DNA of 64,000 nucleotides from Erythroxylum novogranatense (Eukaryota; Streptophyta; Magnoliopsida; Malpighiales; Erythroxylaceae): assembly GCA_029891385.1 (NCBI GenBank), contig CM057228.1:27656214-27720213 (forward strand), given 5' to 3'. A model generated the notes under the pieces. That model was not told the origin of the DNA. It saw nothing but the letters and a program-made list of their open reading frames with translations, and ran no database searches. The position numbers and the translations under genes were made by a program. Shown here piece by piece: positions 53,338 through 64,000 of this stretch. Each line of letters starts with the position of its first letter. Positions within the stretch are counted from its first letter, which is position 1.

Positions 53338-56300
53338 TGTAACATCCCATCTCCGATGGGAAGGGTATTTTAGTAAATTGGGACGGGTTAGGAGTATTAA
53401 ATTATAACTCGGCATGAACATGTGTCATGCAGCCTCTATAAATGGTGAGTTTTGCACAGGCACATAGTCATACATGCATTCATGACATTTCCCGGCATAA
53501 GTGTCTAATTGTGATCTTTTGTGAAATTGGTGTGATAATGGGATTTGAAAAAAATTATTTGGAGTGCGCCATAGAGTGTTTTACATTTTTAGGGATTTAT
53601 GGGAATTTTTCTGGAATTATCCGGAGAAAATTTCCGGACCGGCAAAATCGCCGGTAAAAGGGCCTAAATGTGTTTTTGTTGTGGAAAGTGTGGTTTTCGT
53701 GTTTAAAAAATTATTGGGAGTGGACTGTCATGTGTGTTACAATTTTGGACAATTTAGGTAATTTTCAAAAAAATGATTCGGGAAAATTTCTGGAAATTCC
53801 CAGACCGGAAAAATCGCCAATTGGCGAACCGGTTGATTTTCGGTAGCGAAAATTTCTGTCCAATGGCATTGAAATATTGGGTACATTAAATTGGGACTGC
53901 AATTAGAGCCATTGGCATTGGATAAATTAAAATTTTCAATTTTTTTTGTTACAACCTTATTAATTTAAATTTCCTTCTTTTTTATTAATGCCAAGTGTCA
54001 TGACACACTCTTTAGCCCTTTAAATGAGTCTCGATTCTTCCATTTGGGGAGAACAAAAGTTAAAAGGCTTGCTTCATTTCATAGTAGCTTTCCTCTCTTC
54101 TCCTTGATAGTTTCTCCTTCTTGGCTTGTTGGAGTTGCTACTCTCTTTGTTCTTCCTTGCATGCTTATAAGCTTAAACCTTCTCCCTCCTTACTAAGATG
54201 ATAACCATGCATGGGGTTGAGAAGTGAGGAAGTAGAGTGGTCTTGGTGTCTTATTAAAGAAAAGAATTGAAGAGTGAAGGATTGATTAGTGGAAGCTTGA
54301 ATAGGTAAGTGTATGGTTTAAGTTTTCCTTATGCTTTGAGTATGCATTTAATGAATCATAGTAGTTAGTTGCATTGATGGGAAGTTATTATTCATTATAT
54401 ATGATGTATAATGCATGGAGGTTATGAACCCTATGGTTTAAATTGTTGGGTTTAAGACTAAGTGTAAGTATGACTTGAAAGTTGTATGATTGAAGTGTTT
54501 TTTTTAGCTTGATTTTGGATTGTATATTGATGACTAAACTAGCATGAAATGTAAGAGGTAAGTGCTGTAAAATTATGGTGGTTATTCCTAGTGAATGTAG
54601 GAATGATATAGGGACTGATTTTGTGTCCAATTGAGATGCTTATGGATGTAGGAAGGGTGTTGGAATGAAAGGAAGTGAATAGAGAAGTAAAGCTGGAAAA
54701 TTGATATTTGACCTACTGTAATGTTTTGAGCATAACTAACTGTATAGAAATGCAAATGAGGTGAGGTTTGTGGCCTATTAAACTTTGGGATGTTGGCTTC
54801 AATTTAGTGAGAAATAGGTGTTGTTAAATTGTAATGCTAGAAGGTCGAAATTTGGCATGGAAAGTTACTGTTTTATTGCCTATTAACAGTAACCGAAACC
54901 ATAACCTATGAGCTTTACTGATTTTTATAAATTAATTGGTAGGGAACTAGGAAAAATGGTCTTTATGAAAGTTGAGGCATATTGAGTTAGATTTCCATTT
55001 CCACTGATCTTGCTAATTTTCGAGTTGTATATTGGGAGATATGAACTGATTCCTATGGACTGGTTTTGGGCATGTTGATGAAACCTAGCTTAAGTGTCTG
55101 ATTTGTGAGCTTTCTGCTTGGGAGCAATTTTACCAATTTTTGTGGACTGAATTGGTGTGAGTGATCTTCTGCAAATTTGTATAGGAAGACATTATCTTGA
55201 AAATGATTTATGGTGTATAATTTTTAGAGGTCAGAGTTGGGAGTTATGATTTTGCAAAAACTGATCCTGCATTAGGATGTGAATGGCTGATTATGGCAGT
55301 AACTAGCATGATAGTTTTGAAATTGTTAGAAATTAAATTGGAAATTGAGTTCTTCATGAAAATTGAAGTTTGAGGATTTATATTTTCAGGGATATAAAGT
55401 TCAGATTTTTCTGACTTGTGTACAGGGAGTTATGCTTGTTATAAGTTTACTGCTCAAATTGAATGATTTCAGGGACAACAACATTGAGTGAATTAATTGA
55501 CTTGTTTAGCAATGGAATTTGATTTTGGGTTGTTCATGAAAGTTGTAGATGACATTGTGAACTTATTGAGCATATTTATGTGGTAATTTTTGGCTGAAGA
55601 ATCTGAGAGTTATGGAAATTTCAATATACTGTCTGTTTTAATGGGATTTGAGTAGGCAGTAGCTTTGAAGGGATTTTTGACACCCTTAAGGGTGAAATTG
55701 ATTTTTATGGTCTTCTTGAAAATTGTAGAGGGTTTCCTGAGCTTTCCAACGAGATATAGTTGGAAATTTTCTGAATTGTGTGCAATGAATTATGGGTGTT
55801 GAAAATTGGATTGAAAATAAAAATAATCAAAAAAAAAGAAATGGAAATGGACACGCCCGGTCACTAGGGCGACGCCTCGCCCTAGCGACGAGGCTGAATA
55901 AGTCAGCCCGCTGGGCGTAGACGTCGCCTCAGCGAGGCTGATCTTAATTTTATTTATTTATTTTATTATTTTATTTGTTAATTGATAATTTGGGATTTCA
56001 TGCTTCTTTTGTCAATTTCTTTTCCGTCAAGACGTCCGATTGACTGATTCTTGAGGCATCGGATTCGTTGCACATTTAATTTCATTTTGTGAGAAATTGG
56101 GAATTTTGGACGGAAATTGACGTGGCCCTGGTAACGGAGCCTTTAATCTTTGTTTTGTTTAATTGGGGACTATAGAGGTCCGAATTGCATGCCGTCGCCT
56201 TGATAGGTTTCTAATTTTTAGGCGGATTTTGTTATGGAAATTTTGGATTTAGGGCGGAAAATTCATGAACATGCATATTTCACCTACATGTGCACAAATT

Positions 56301-56794
56301 GCATCTGTAGTGACTCGTTCTTTCTCTGTTTCTTATAGAGGCCCAGTGGGCGTCGTCCAACCGACAGGCGTGAAACTTCCGGCATTAGCTCGAAGTAATA
56401 GGTGAGTAACCTAGTTGGTTTCTCAACCTTATGTGTTTATTAATTATATGCATTGATTGCCATGAGGAAGTAAGGATGGATATATGTGATTGATTGATTT
56501 GCTTGATTTCGGACCATGGGTGTTCGAAATATTGGATTGTGATATTGAAGTGCAAATGAGAATAAGTGCGTGAGAATGCATTAGTAAATTGGATTGTAAA
56601 TGTGATAGTGAAATGAAAGGTAAATGCATGGGAATGAAATACCGGACTAAAAGTCCGAGGACATTGGAAAATGATCGGAAATAGTAATTAATTAGAATTG
56701 GAAATAGAAATGCGATAATTGGATATTGGAAAATGACATGTGCATTCATGCATAGTAAATGATCAGATAATGGCGGTTGTGACCGATGTCGCCA

Positions 56795-56945
56795 CCGATT
56801 TGAGCTTTAAGCTCAGCGCACGAGGCCTCGTGCTAACGTATTTCGAGCCTCGGCTCGATGATCGTGGCTATGCCCAACATTTGAGGCTTTAAGCCCAATG
56901 TTTGAGCCAATGGCTCAGCGTATATGAGCTCAAAGTATGCGGTCA
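56795..56945. repeat. cluster of GAGC..GCTC imperfect palindromes in LTR C
   Basis: Words such as GAGCTTTAAGCTC, GAGGCCTCGTGC, GAGCCTCGGCTC, GAGGCTTTAAGCCC and GAGCCAATGGCTC in tandem. Shorter relatives lie in LTR A (19775-19850) and LTR B (49205-49300) at the same relative place. Confidence 0.65.
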
Positions 56946-57109
56946 CAACAACGAAAGAAAATGGAAGAGTCACATGCACATTGCATAAATGAATGTTTAA
57001 TGTGAATTATGTGAAAGGTTTATTGCCTTATCAAATGTGAAATTGAGTGCTGTGATTTCTTGTTTATGATATATATACAATATTGTGTGATTGTGTGGAT
57101 ATGCATGAG

Positions 57110-57160
57110 TTGGGTGAACCATCGATGATGGTTTCTCCTTGAGTTCGCAAACTCACCCAA
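57110..57160 (+). other. conserved hairpin pair in LTR C
   Basis: TTGGGT ... ACCCAA outer arms enclosing ACCAT..ATGGT and GAGTT (CGCA) AACTC, as in LTR A. Confidence 0.55.
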
Positions 57161-57589
57161 TATTGCATCTATTTTTCAGAAATGGAGAGTACCCGTTGGA
57201 CACGCGGAATACGTCTCATCGCTAGCAAGATAAAGTATCGGTCGGGATCGATTGTCGTAAAGTATCTGCATTAGTGTATTAATTTGGTATTTAGTAGGCC
57301 CAATTGTTTACATGCAATTGTATGGAGGATTGAGCACCTAATGAGTGCTAATAATGAGTGAAATTGTTTTATCGGTGAAATGGTTTAATCTTTGAAAGTG
57401 TTTTGTTATAATTGGGCCAAGTCAATGATTGTTTGCGCACTCTAATGTTTTTTTAAAGAAAAAAAATGTCATACGATTTTTGTTGATAAGGTAATGAATG
57501 TTCTAGTACGCCACCCTCGCGGGTCACAGGCCCGGATATCACCATGGATATCGGGTTCGGGTCTCGTCGGGAGTGGGGTGCTACATTTG

Positions 57590-57601
57590 TGGTATCAGAG
57601 C
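57590..57601 (+). promoter_or_regulatory. primer-binding site of gypsy C
   Basis: TGGTATCAGAGC, four bases after the 5' LTR. Confidence 0.9.
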
Positions 57602-60600
57602 CCAGAAGTACAATCTTACATGGGCTTTCAAAAAAAAATGGGTGTGTCAAGTTATGTGCATTTAAGTTGTGTCACGGCAGACAGTGACAACTGATCCCCA
57701 GTCTAGTATATGAGTCACATGCATGTATATGTCTCAGTCGTTTAAGCGGTTAGAAAAAAGTGAGAAAAAGGATTATGTGTTAGAGTGTGATAAAAGGAAG
57801 AAATGGATATCGCAAAATAGAAAAAAAAAAGTGTATGGTTCGATCGAGATGGGCGAAAATTTAGTGTCTTTGGTATTGTGGGTATATTGTGAAGTACAAT
57901 ATTGGAGTTAGATTGGGTATATCCTTGAATATGAATTTGAATAAAGATTATAGTTGGGAATGAATAGAAAAAAAAATAGAGTTGTGATAATGGGAAGATT
58001 TCCAGTGTATTAGGATTTTATGAAAATAAAGTGTTCTATGATATGGAGAAGTTACAATTGGGATTGATTACCATGATGAGAGTTATATATAAGGATTGGT
58101 GATTTGGAGTCAAAATATATTAAGTGCAAAATCAAGAATGATTTCACATCTGTGATCTTGATTTGAGTGTGGAAATATATGGGTATAATGCCATAATGAA
58201 AATATTGAAATGTAAGACAATGAAATTGATAAATGAAAAGTTGTTGGGTTTAATTGATGCACTAAGTAAATGCACACCTTATGGAGCCTATGGTAAGTGA
58301 ATATGTTCAGTTGCAATTCTTGAGTTAATGGATAATTGCTAGCAGAATTGTTATGTGTTAGAATAAGAAACGAAAGTGCTTATCTTGATCAGTTGTATAG
58401 AATAGAGATTGTATATGATCCTCACGAGCGAGGACGGTGTAAGCAGGAAGGTTCTTGAGTTCGAATATATATTGTCATTGTAAGTGTATATCGATAGTGG
58501 GATTACTATCACGGGTGAAATGATGAAGCATAAATGAATAATTTGCGTGATTATGATATAGGAAGAAATCGGTGGCCTATTACATAAGCTCGATTATAAT
58601 GCCGGTAGCTCAAGTTCAAAATGAGTGAGAGTAAGACATGAGAATGCTCGTAATGATAAATTGAGAAAGAAGTGATCTGATTAAAGATGTTAGCATCGGT
58701 AATGAGCTTGAGAGAATAAAATAAGGGACATGAATAGAGTAAGGTCCCCATGATCGAAGCGGTATCAAAAGAGAATGGTTATCGAGAATTAAATGCAATT
58801 AAGGTATTCTTAGCAGTATGATCTATTAATGGGCAAATTGATGGGACTATAGAGATATATTGTCTGATAAGATGTGATGATTATGGTGATGTATGGCGAG
58901 ATAATAGAGGAAAAGAAATTGTTTAAGTGCTCTTCGAGATTTATCTTCGTGACGTAAGAAAATGGCGATTTGTATTACATCCGCAGAGACTCTAGCGTAA
59001 GAGCTAAACTATGCTACAAAAAAGTGTACATTATGTTAATGAGATGGTTCTGATTATGTAAGAGAAGTACTGCATATTAAGGAAATATTAATTGCGAATT
59101 TGATGGGATTAAAGGTTCGTGTATATTTTGTGTAATTATATTTTGTGTAAGCACGAGATCGATATAACGATTGTTTATTCAAGTCAATGAGTGATCTATC
59201 GTGAATAAATTAAGTTATGTGTGGAGAAATGAAGGTAAGGAACATGTGCAGAATATGTTATGATGAGACAAATTATACGAAAATTGTTCCTCATTGGAGA
59301 CGTTCGATAATTAAAAAGTTACATGAATCAACTATGGGTACGGAAAAGGAACATGTCTCAATTGTGTTGCAGTGGATAATAGATATAAGCATAAGAAATA
59401 GATACATTGGTATAGGTGAGGAGATTGGTTATCATGCAAGTTTCATAAGAGTGAAATAAGGGATGAATTAGGATGCGAACATGGGATATTGGGAGAATTA
59501 AGTAAGATATAGGTATTGATAAAATGCCAAAGTTCAAAAGATATGTGTAGGCGGAATTTGTAATTAATGAGAACTAATGGAATCTTTGGATGCGTTCATA
59601 AATTGTCAAAGATTTTCTGGTTTTAGCAAATCGACAAGAATAATTGAGGAAAACATGTGATTGTTATGACTGATGATCATAAAGGAGACATTTGAAGAAT
59701 TTACTATCTATATTGAAGTGTTCCAGTAAAGGTTCTAATGTGATCTATGGAAATTGGATAAAGTGATTTTATGCACCTTGGGACAAATATGATTCCATGG
59801 GAGGTATTATGATTGATGATTTGAAATTTGTTATATTGAGTGTGGCCTAAAAGCTTGGAGACATAAATCGTACAGAAATAGTTTGGAGATGTCTATGAAT
59901 ATGCAAATCGATAACTATTGAGTTATGTCGTGCAGTTGAATGATTTGAAAAGGATTCAGTGGCTGATTACTCCAAACTAAGCTAATGGTGCAATTCAAGG
60001 AATTGAAAAAGAAATAAAAAAAATTTAATTGCAGAAAAATCAAAAGTTGGGCAATAAAGTTATCAAATCTGGTGTATTATTGCGTATCAATAGTCGAACT
60101 GAAAAAAAAAAAAAAAAGGGGGGGCAAAAGAAAGTATTATTAGCTATGGGAATTTCAAAGGTGGTGTGCATCAAAACGGATTGGCAAAACCCGAAGTGAG
60201 GATGTAGAAATTGTAAACCGTATCAAATAACTGTAGATAACTCCATTTGTTGAGGAAAGTAATAGGTATAGTTCGAATTAAGAAATATGGGTGATATTCA
60301 TTACGGGAACTGTTAGTGAAAACATAAGGAATGATTGAAGCTTTATGTTTTAGCAAGAGCGTATTGAAAGAGTAATTGAAAGGTTAGAATGGGAAAATAA
60401 AATGATCATAAGTAAATGGTTCGAGAAAGCATAAGAAATAATCGAAGCGTTATGAGTATTGTGGACAAGCAATTGATGGTAAAGTCTGTCAAAGTGAACG
60501 ATGATATGTGTGATTAACCAACAGGTGTTTTTGGATTTCATTGGGATATGAGATTGATATATAGGGCAAAGTGATTGTGGTATGACAATCATTATATTGG

Positions 60601-61158
60601 TGTCACCATGCGAAAAGTGTATAAGGGGTCTTTATTATGTGATCAGGGCAATAAAGGGATAGGTTAAGTAATTTACGATGGTGACATTAAGTTGAATTGA
60701 TTCACACCGAGGTTATAAATCTCATGAGATTTGTGTTTTGATAATAACGGAATCTGATAAGCGATAAATGAAATATTTTGAAAGGTATGGCCTCGACTAA
60801 AATGTACTTAGATGGAAATAAAGGTGTAATTAAGGGAAATTGAATTCATGAGGAGTGGCTTCCATGCGATTGTGGTGTGAATAGAATTATGCATTGGCAA
60901 GTTAGGCTAAAACTTAAAAGATGATTCGGATTCACAAAGTGTTTCATAGATATTGTTAGGATCACGAATTGTGCGTAATCATGGAAAGTTGAGAAAGGAA
61001 AAGAGTCATGGATTGTTTTGATTTCCGTTCATGGACAGAATTTGGTCGTGTAGTGAAATCAGTGGAAAACAGAGGGTATTAATCAAAAAGACTCCCCCTG
61101 CCTACGATCAATCAGATATGAAATTTCGAGGACGAAATTTTTATTAGGAGGGGAGAAT
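57602..61158 (+). other. interior of gypsy C, no recognisable coding sequence
   Basis: About 3.5 kb, AT-rich, longest frames about 80 codons. I looked for Gag, RT, RNase H and integrase motifs on both strands and saw none. Only the final pol-tail word before the purine tract is familiar. A short poly(A)/poly(G) run lies at 60102-60125. It is probably an old, non-coding interior mobilised by proteins of a relative. Confidence 0.6.
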
Positions 61159-62444
61159 TGTAACATCCCATCTCCGATGGGAAGGGTATTTTAGTAAATT
61201 GGGACGGGTTAGGAGTATTAAATTATAACTCGGCATGAACATGTGTCATGCAGCCTCTATAAATGGTGAGTTTTGCACAGGCACATAGTCATACATGCAT
61301 TCATGACATTTCCCGGCATAAGTGTCTAATTGTGATCTTTTGTGAAATTGGTGTGATAATGGGATTTGAAAAAAATTATTTGGAGTGCGCCATAGAGTGT
61401 TTTACATTTTTAGGGATTTATGTGAATTTTTCTGGAATTATCCGGAGAAAATTTCCGGACCGACAAAATCGCCGGTAAAAGGGCCTAAATGTGTTTTTGT
61501 TGTGGAAAGTGTGGTTTTCGTGTTTAAAAAATTATTGGGAGTGGACTGTCATGTGTGTTACAATTTTGGGCAATTTAGGTAATTTTCAAAAAAATGATTC
61601 GGGGAAATTCCTAGAAATTCCCGGACCGGAAAAATCGCCAATTGGCGAACCGGTTGATTTTCGGTAGCGAAAATTTCTGTCCAATGGCATTGAAATATTG
61701 GGTACATTAAATTGGGATTGCAATTAGAGCCATTGGCATTGGATAAATTAAAATTTTCAATTTTTTTTGTTACAACCTTATTAATTTAAATTTCCTTCTT
61801 TTTTATTAATGCCAAGTGTCATGACACACTCTTTAGCCCTTTAAATGAGTCTCGATTCTTCCATTTGGGGAGAACAAAAGTTAAAAAGGCTTGCTTCATT
61901 TCACCGTAGCTTTCCTCTCTTCTCCTTGATAGTTTCTCCTTCTTGGCTTGTTGGAGTTCTACTCTCTTTGTTCTTCCTTGCATGCTTATAAGCTTAAACC
62001 TTCTCCCTCCTTACTAAGATGATAACCATGCATGGGGTTGAGAAGTGAGGAAGTAGAGTGGTCCTGGTGTCTTATTAAAGAAAAGAATTGAAGAGTGAAG
62101 GATTGATTAGTGGAAGCTTGAATAGGTAAGTGTATGGTTTAAGTTTTCCTTATGCTTTGAGTATGCATTTAATGAATCATAGTAGTTAGTTGCATTGATG
62201 GGAAGTTATTATTCATTATATATGATGTATAATGCATGGAGGTTATGAACCCTATGGTTTAAATTGTTGGGTTTAAGACTAAGTGTAAGTATGACTTGAA
62301 AGTTGTATGATTGAAGTGTTTTTTTTAGCTTGATTTTGGATTGTATATTGATGACTAAACTAGCATGAAATGTAAGAGGTAAGTGCTGTAAAATTATGGT
62401 GGTTATTCCTAGTGAATGTAGGCATGATATAGGGACTGATTTTG
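61159..62444 (+). repeat. 3' LTR of gypsy C, truncated by D
   Basis: First 1286 bases of the LTR, nearly identical to 53338 onward. It stops at TTTTG, where D is inserted. Confidence 0.88.
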
Positions 62445-64000
62445 TGTAACATCCCATCTCCGATTGGAAGGGTATTTTAGTAAATTGGGACGGGGACGGG
62501 TTAGGAGTATTAAATTATAACTCGGCATGAACATATGTCATGCAGCCTCTATAAATGGTGAGTTTTGCACAGGCATATAGTCATACATGCATTCATGACA
62601 TTTCCCGGCATAAGTGTCTAATTGTGATCTTTTGTGAAATTGGTGTGATAATGGGGGATTTGGAAAATTATTTGGAGTGCACCATAGATTGTTTTACATT
62701 TTTAGGGATTTATGGGAATTTTTCTGGAATTATCCGGAGAAAATTCCCAGACCGGCAAAATCGCCGGTACATGGCCTAAATGTGTTTTTGTAGTGAAAGT
62801 GTGGTTTTCGTGTTTAAAAAATTATTGGGAGTGGACTGTCTTATGTTTTACAATTTTGGGCAATTTAGGTAATTTTCAAAAAAATGATTCGGGGAAAATT
62901 CCTGAAAATTCTCGGACCGGAAAAATCGCCAATTGGCAAACCGGTCGATTTTCGGTAGGGAAAATTGCTACCCAATGGCACTGTCTTATTGGGTATATTA
63001 TTTTGGGATTGAAATTGGGGTCAATTGAGTTGATTGGGTTGGGTAATTTTTGATCTGAATTATAAAATTAATATTTTGACTTTTCTTTAAAGCTTTGGCC
63101 AATAACAATTAGCCACCAAATACCTTCATTAATGCTTCTCACTTGATCCCATCGGTTTACCTTGGTTAGAAGCAAGAAAAGAAACAAGTTATTAAGTTGT
63201 TAACTCACTCATCCGAAGCATTTCTCCATTTGTTTTCTCACCATCGGATTTTGCTTCTTTCTTCACCTTCCTTCAAACACTCAAAAGTTCTTTGATTTGT
63301 TACTAAGCCATAGCCTTCCATGAAGATGAAAGACATATATGGTGTGGTAGATTAGAGGAGTTAGTGCAATAAATTGGAAAAGTGAAGGTTGGAAGCTTGA
63401 AATAGGTAAGAATTCATGAAGCTTTAAATTACTTATGCTTTGAATTGTGCATTGATGTGTTGTAACTTGGTTTAAACTTGATTTGTGATTGAATTTTGAT
63501 GATAAATGTTAAGTAGAATTGAGAAATTAAGTGCTGCCAATTTTTTGGTATTAGCCCTAGGACATGTATGAATGTGTATGAATGGTATAAGAACTGATTT
63601 GTGTTATTTGGATGCTTGATGATGTGTTAAAGGCAATGGAAATGAGAGAAACAAAGGTTGGACCAAATCTGGAAAATTATGGTTTTTGATTGATTGTACT
63701 GTTTCAATCATAACTCATTGTATAGAAATGCAAATGAGGTGAGGTTTGTGTCCACTTAAACTTTGGGATGTTAGCTGCATTTTTGTGTGAAATAGGTGTT
63801 GTCAAATTGTAACTCTCATAGGTTGAAATTTGGCATGGAAAGTTACTGTTTTATTGCCTGTGAACAGTAACCGAAACCATACCCTATGAGCTTTGCTGAT
63901 TTTTCTAAATTAATTGAGATGGAATTAGGGAGAATGGTCCTCATGGAAGTTGTAGTATATTGAGTTAGCTTTCCATTGCCACTGATCTTGCTATTTTTAG
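62445..64000 (+). mobile_element. Gypsy D: start of a further TGTAACATCCC LTR, runs off the window
   Basis: A TGTAACATCCC start and the same opening blocks as LTR C, but clearly diverged after about 500 bases. The donor-like AATAG/GTAAGA site is at 63406. A 113-codon frame at 62712 spans the duplicated GC/AT blocks and is not a gene. The rest of the element is outside the window. Confidence 0.8.

Larger units (their letters stand above)
53338..57585 (+). repeat. 5' LTR of gypsy C, 4.25 kb
   Basis: TGTAACATCCC ... GGGTGCTACA. Near the start an about 160-base segment is duplicated in diverged form (53535-53690 and 53690-53860, each ending in CCGGACCGG-like and AAAATCGCC words). Further landmarks: donor-like ATAG/GTAAGT at 54305, GC-rich island 55850-55945, candidate exon 56339-56401 between TTATAG and GTGAGT, palindrome cluster 56795-56945, hairpin region 57110-57160, acceptor-like ATTTTTCAG ending at 57179. 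Confidence 0.85.
53338..62444 (+). mobile_element. Gypsy C: large non-autonomous gypsy-type element, broken by D
   Basis: 5' LTR 53338-57585, primer-binding site 57590-57601, 3.56-kb interior without recognisable genes, purine tract TAGGAGGGGAGAAT (61145-61158) and 3' LTR from 61159, interrupted at 62444. GAGAG precedes the 5' LTR in gypsy B pol. The last 40 bases of the interior keep the AATTTCGAGGACGAAATTTT sequence that ends Tekay pol, which ties it to that lineage as a LARD-like derivative. Confidence 0.8.

Noticed and set aside
59217..59459. 80-codon ORF inside gypsy C
   Set aside because: I compared it with RT sequence around the catalytic region because of a KEHVSIVLQ stretch, but the match does not extend and no motif is present.
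62712..63053. 113-codon ORF at the start of LTR D
   Set aside because: It reads through the duplicated CCGG-containing LTR blocks and is not kept in LTR C.

Overview
The window is plant nuclear DNA, almost certainly from a dicot, and nearly all of it is layered transposable elements. Two broken host genes show through: three exons of a strictosidine synthase-like gene (5443-6534, +) and a small piece of a peroxisomal-type acyl-activating enzyme gene (15841-16093, -). I cannot name the species.

1-4745 is the least ordinary part. It is AT-rich and compact and reads like endogenous pararetrovirus (Caulimoviridae-like) DNA. From a central non-coding block at about 2400-2800 two gene arrays diverge. 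On the minus strand there is a TATA box, a long leader with small ORFs, a tRNA-Met primer-binding site and then a coat-protein-like frame that runs off the left edge. On the plus strand there is a small helical ORF, a 30K-type movement protein (broken by three in-frame stops) and a coiled-coil ORF, joined by ATGA stop/start overlaps. Known members of the family are transcribed from one strand, so this is either a head-to-head rearrangement or an unusual genome plan.

4746-6831 holds an intron-like stretch, the strictosidine synthase-like exons and a 3' flank. 6832-15826 is a decayed Ty1/copia element (Copia-1). Its 5' LTR is split by a Mutator-like element (6881-8711, 9-bp target duplication). 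Its body is split by part of a second copia element (Copia-2, 9234-10693, -) fused to the 3' end of a Ty3/gypsy chromovirus (10694-13369).

16180-64000 is a chain of related Ty3/gypsy (Tekay/Del-like) elements whose LTRs all begin TGTAACATCCC, each inserted in the previous one: A (16180-27641), interrupted by B (27642 onward), interrupted by C (53338 onward), interrupted by D (62445 onward). Each chain junction is preceded by a candidate 5-bp target site, but the far copies lie outside the window. The 5' LTR of B also carries two copia elements in minus orientation: Copia-3 (27893-36422, duplication AAATT), which keeps a long open reverse transcriptase frame and an intact extra 424-residue ORF, and Copia-4 (37642-48706, duplication GGATC), which has an extra truncated LTR at one end. 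Element C has LTRs of 4.2 kb and an interior with no recognisable coding sequence.

Several features recur across the gypsy LTRs: consensus-like splice sites in the same order, a conserved hairpin pair just before the last acceptor, a GC-rich variable island with GTCGCGACG-like words, and imperfect GAGC..GCTC palindromes. The copia LTRs carry their own short-motif arrays in U3. In Copia-3 the same palindrome also clusters upstream of the extra ORF. Almost all nonsense codons in A and B are TAG, as expected from decay of methylated CAG sites.
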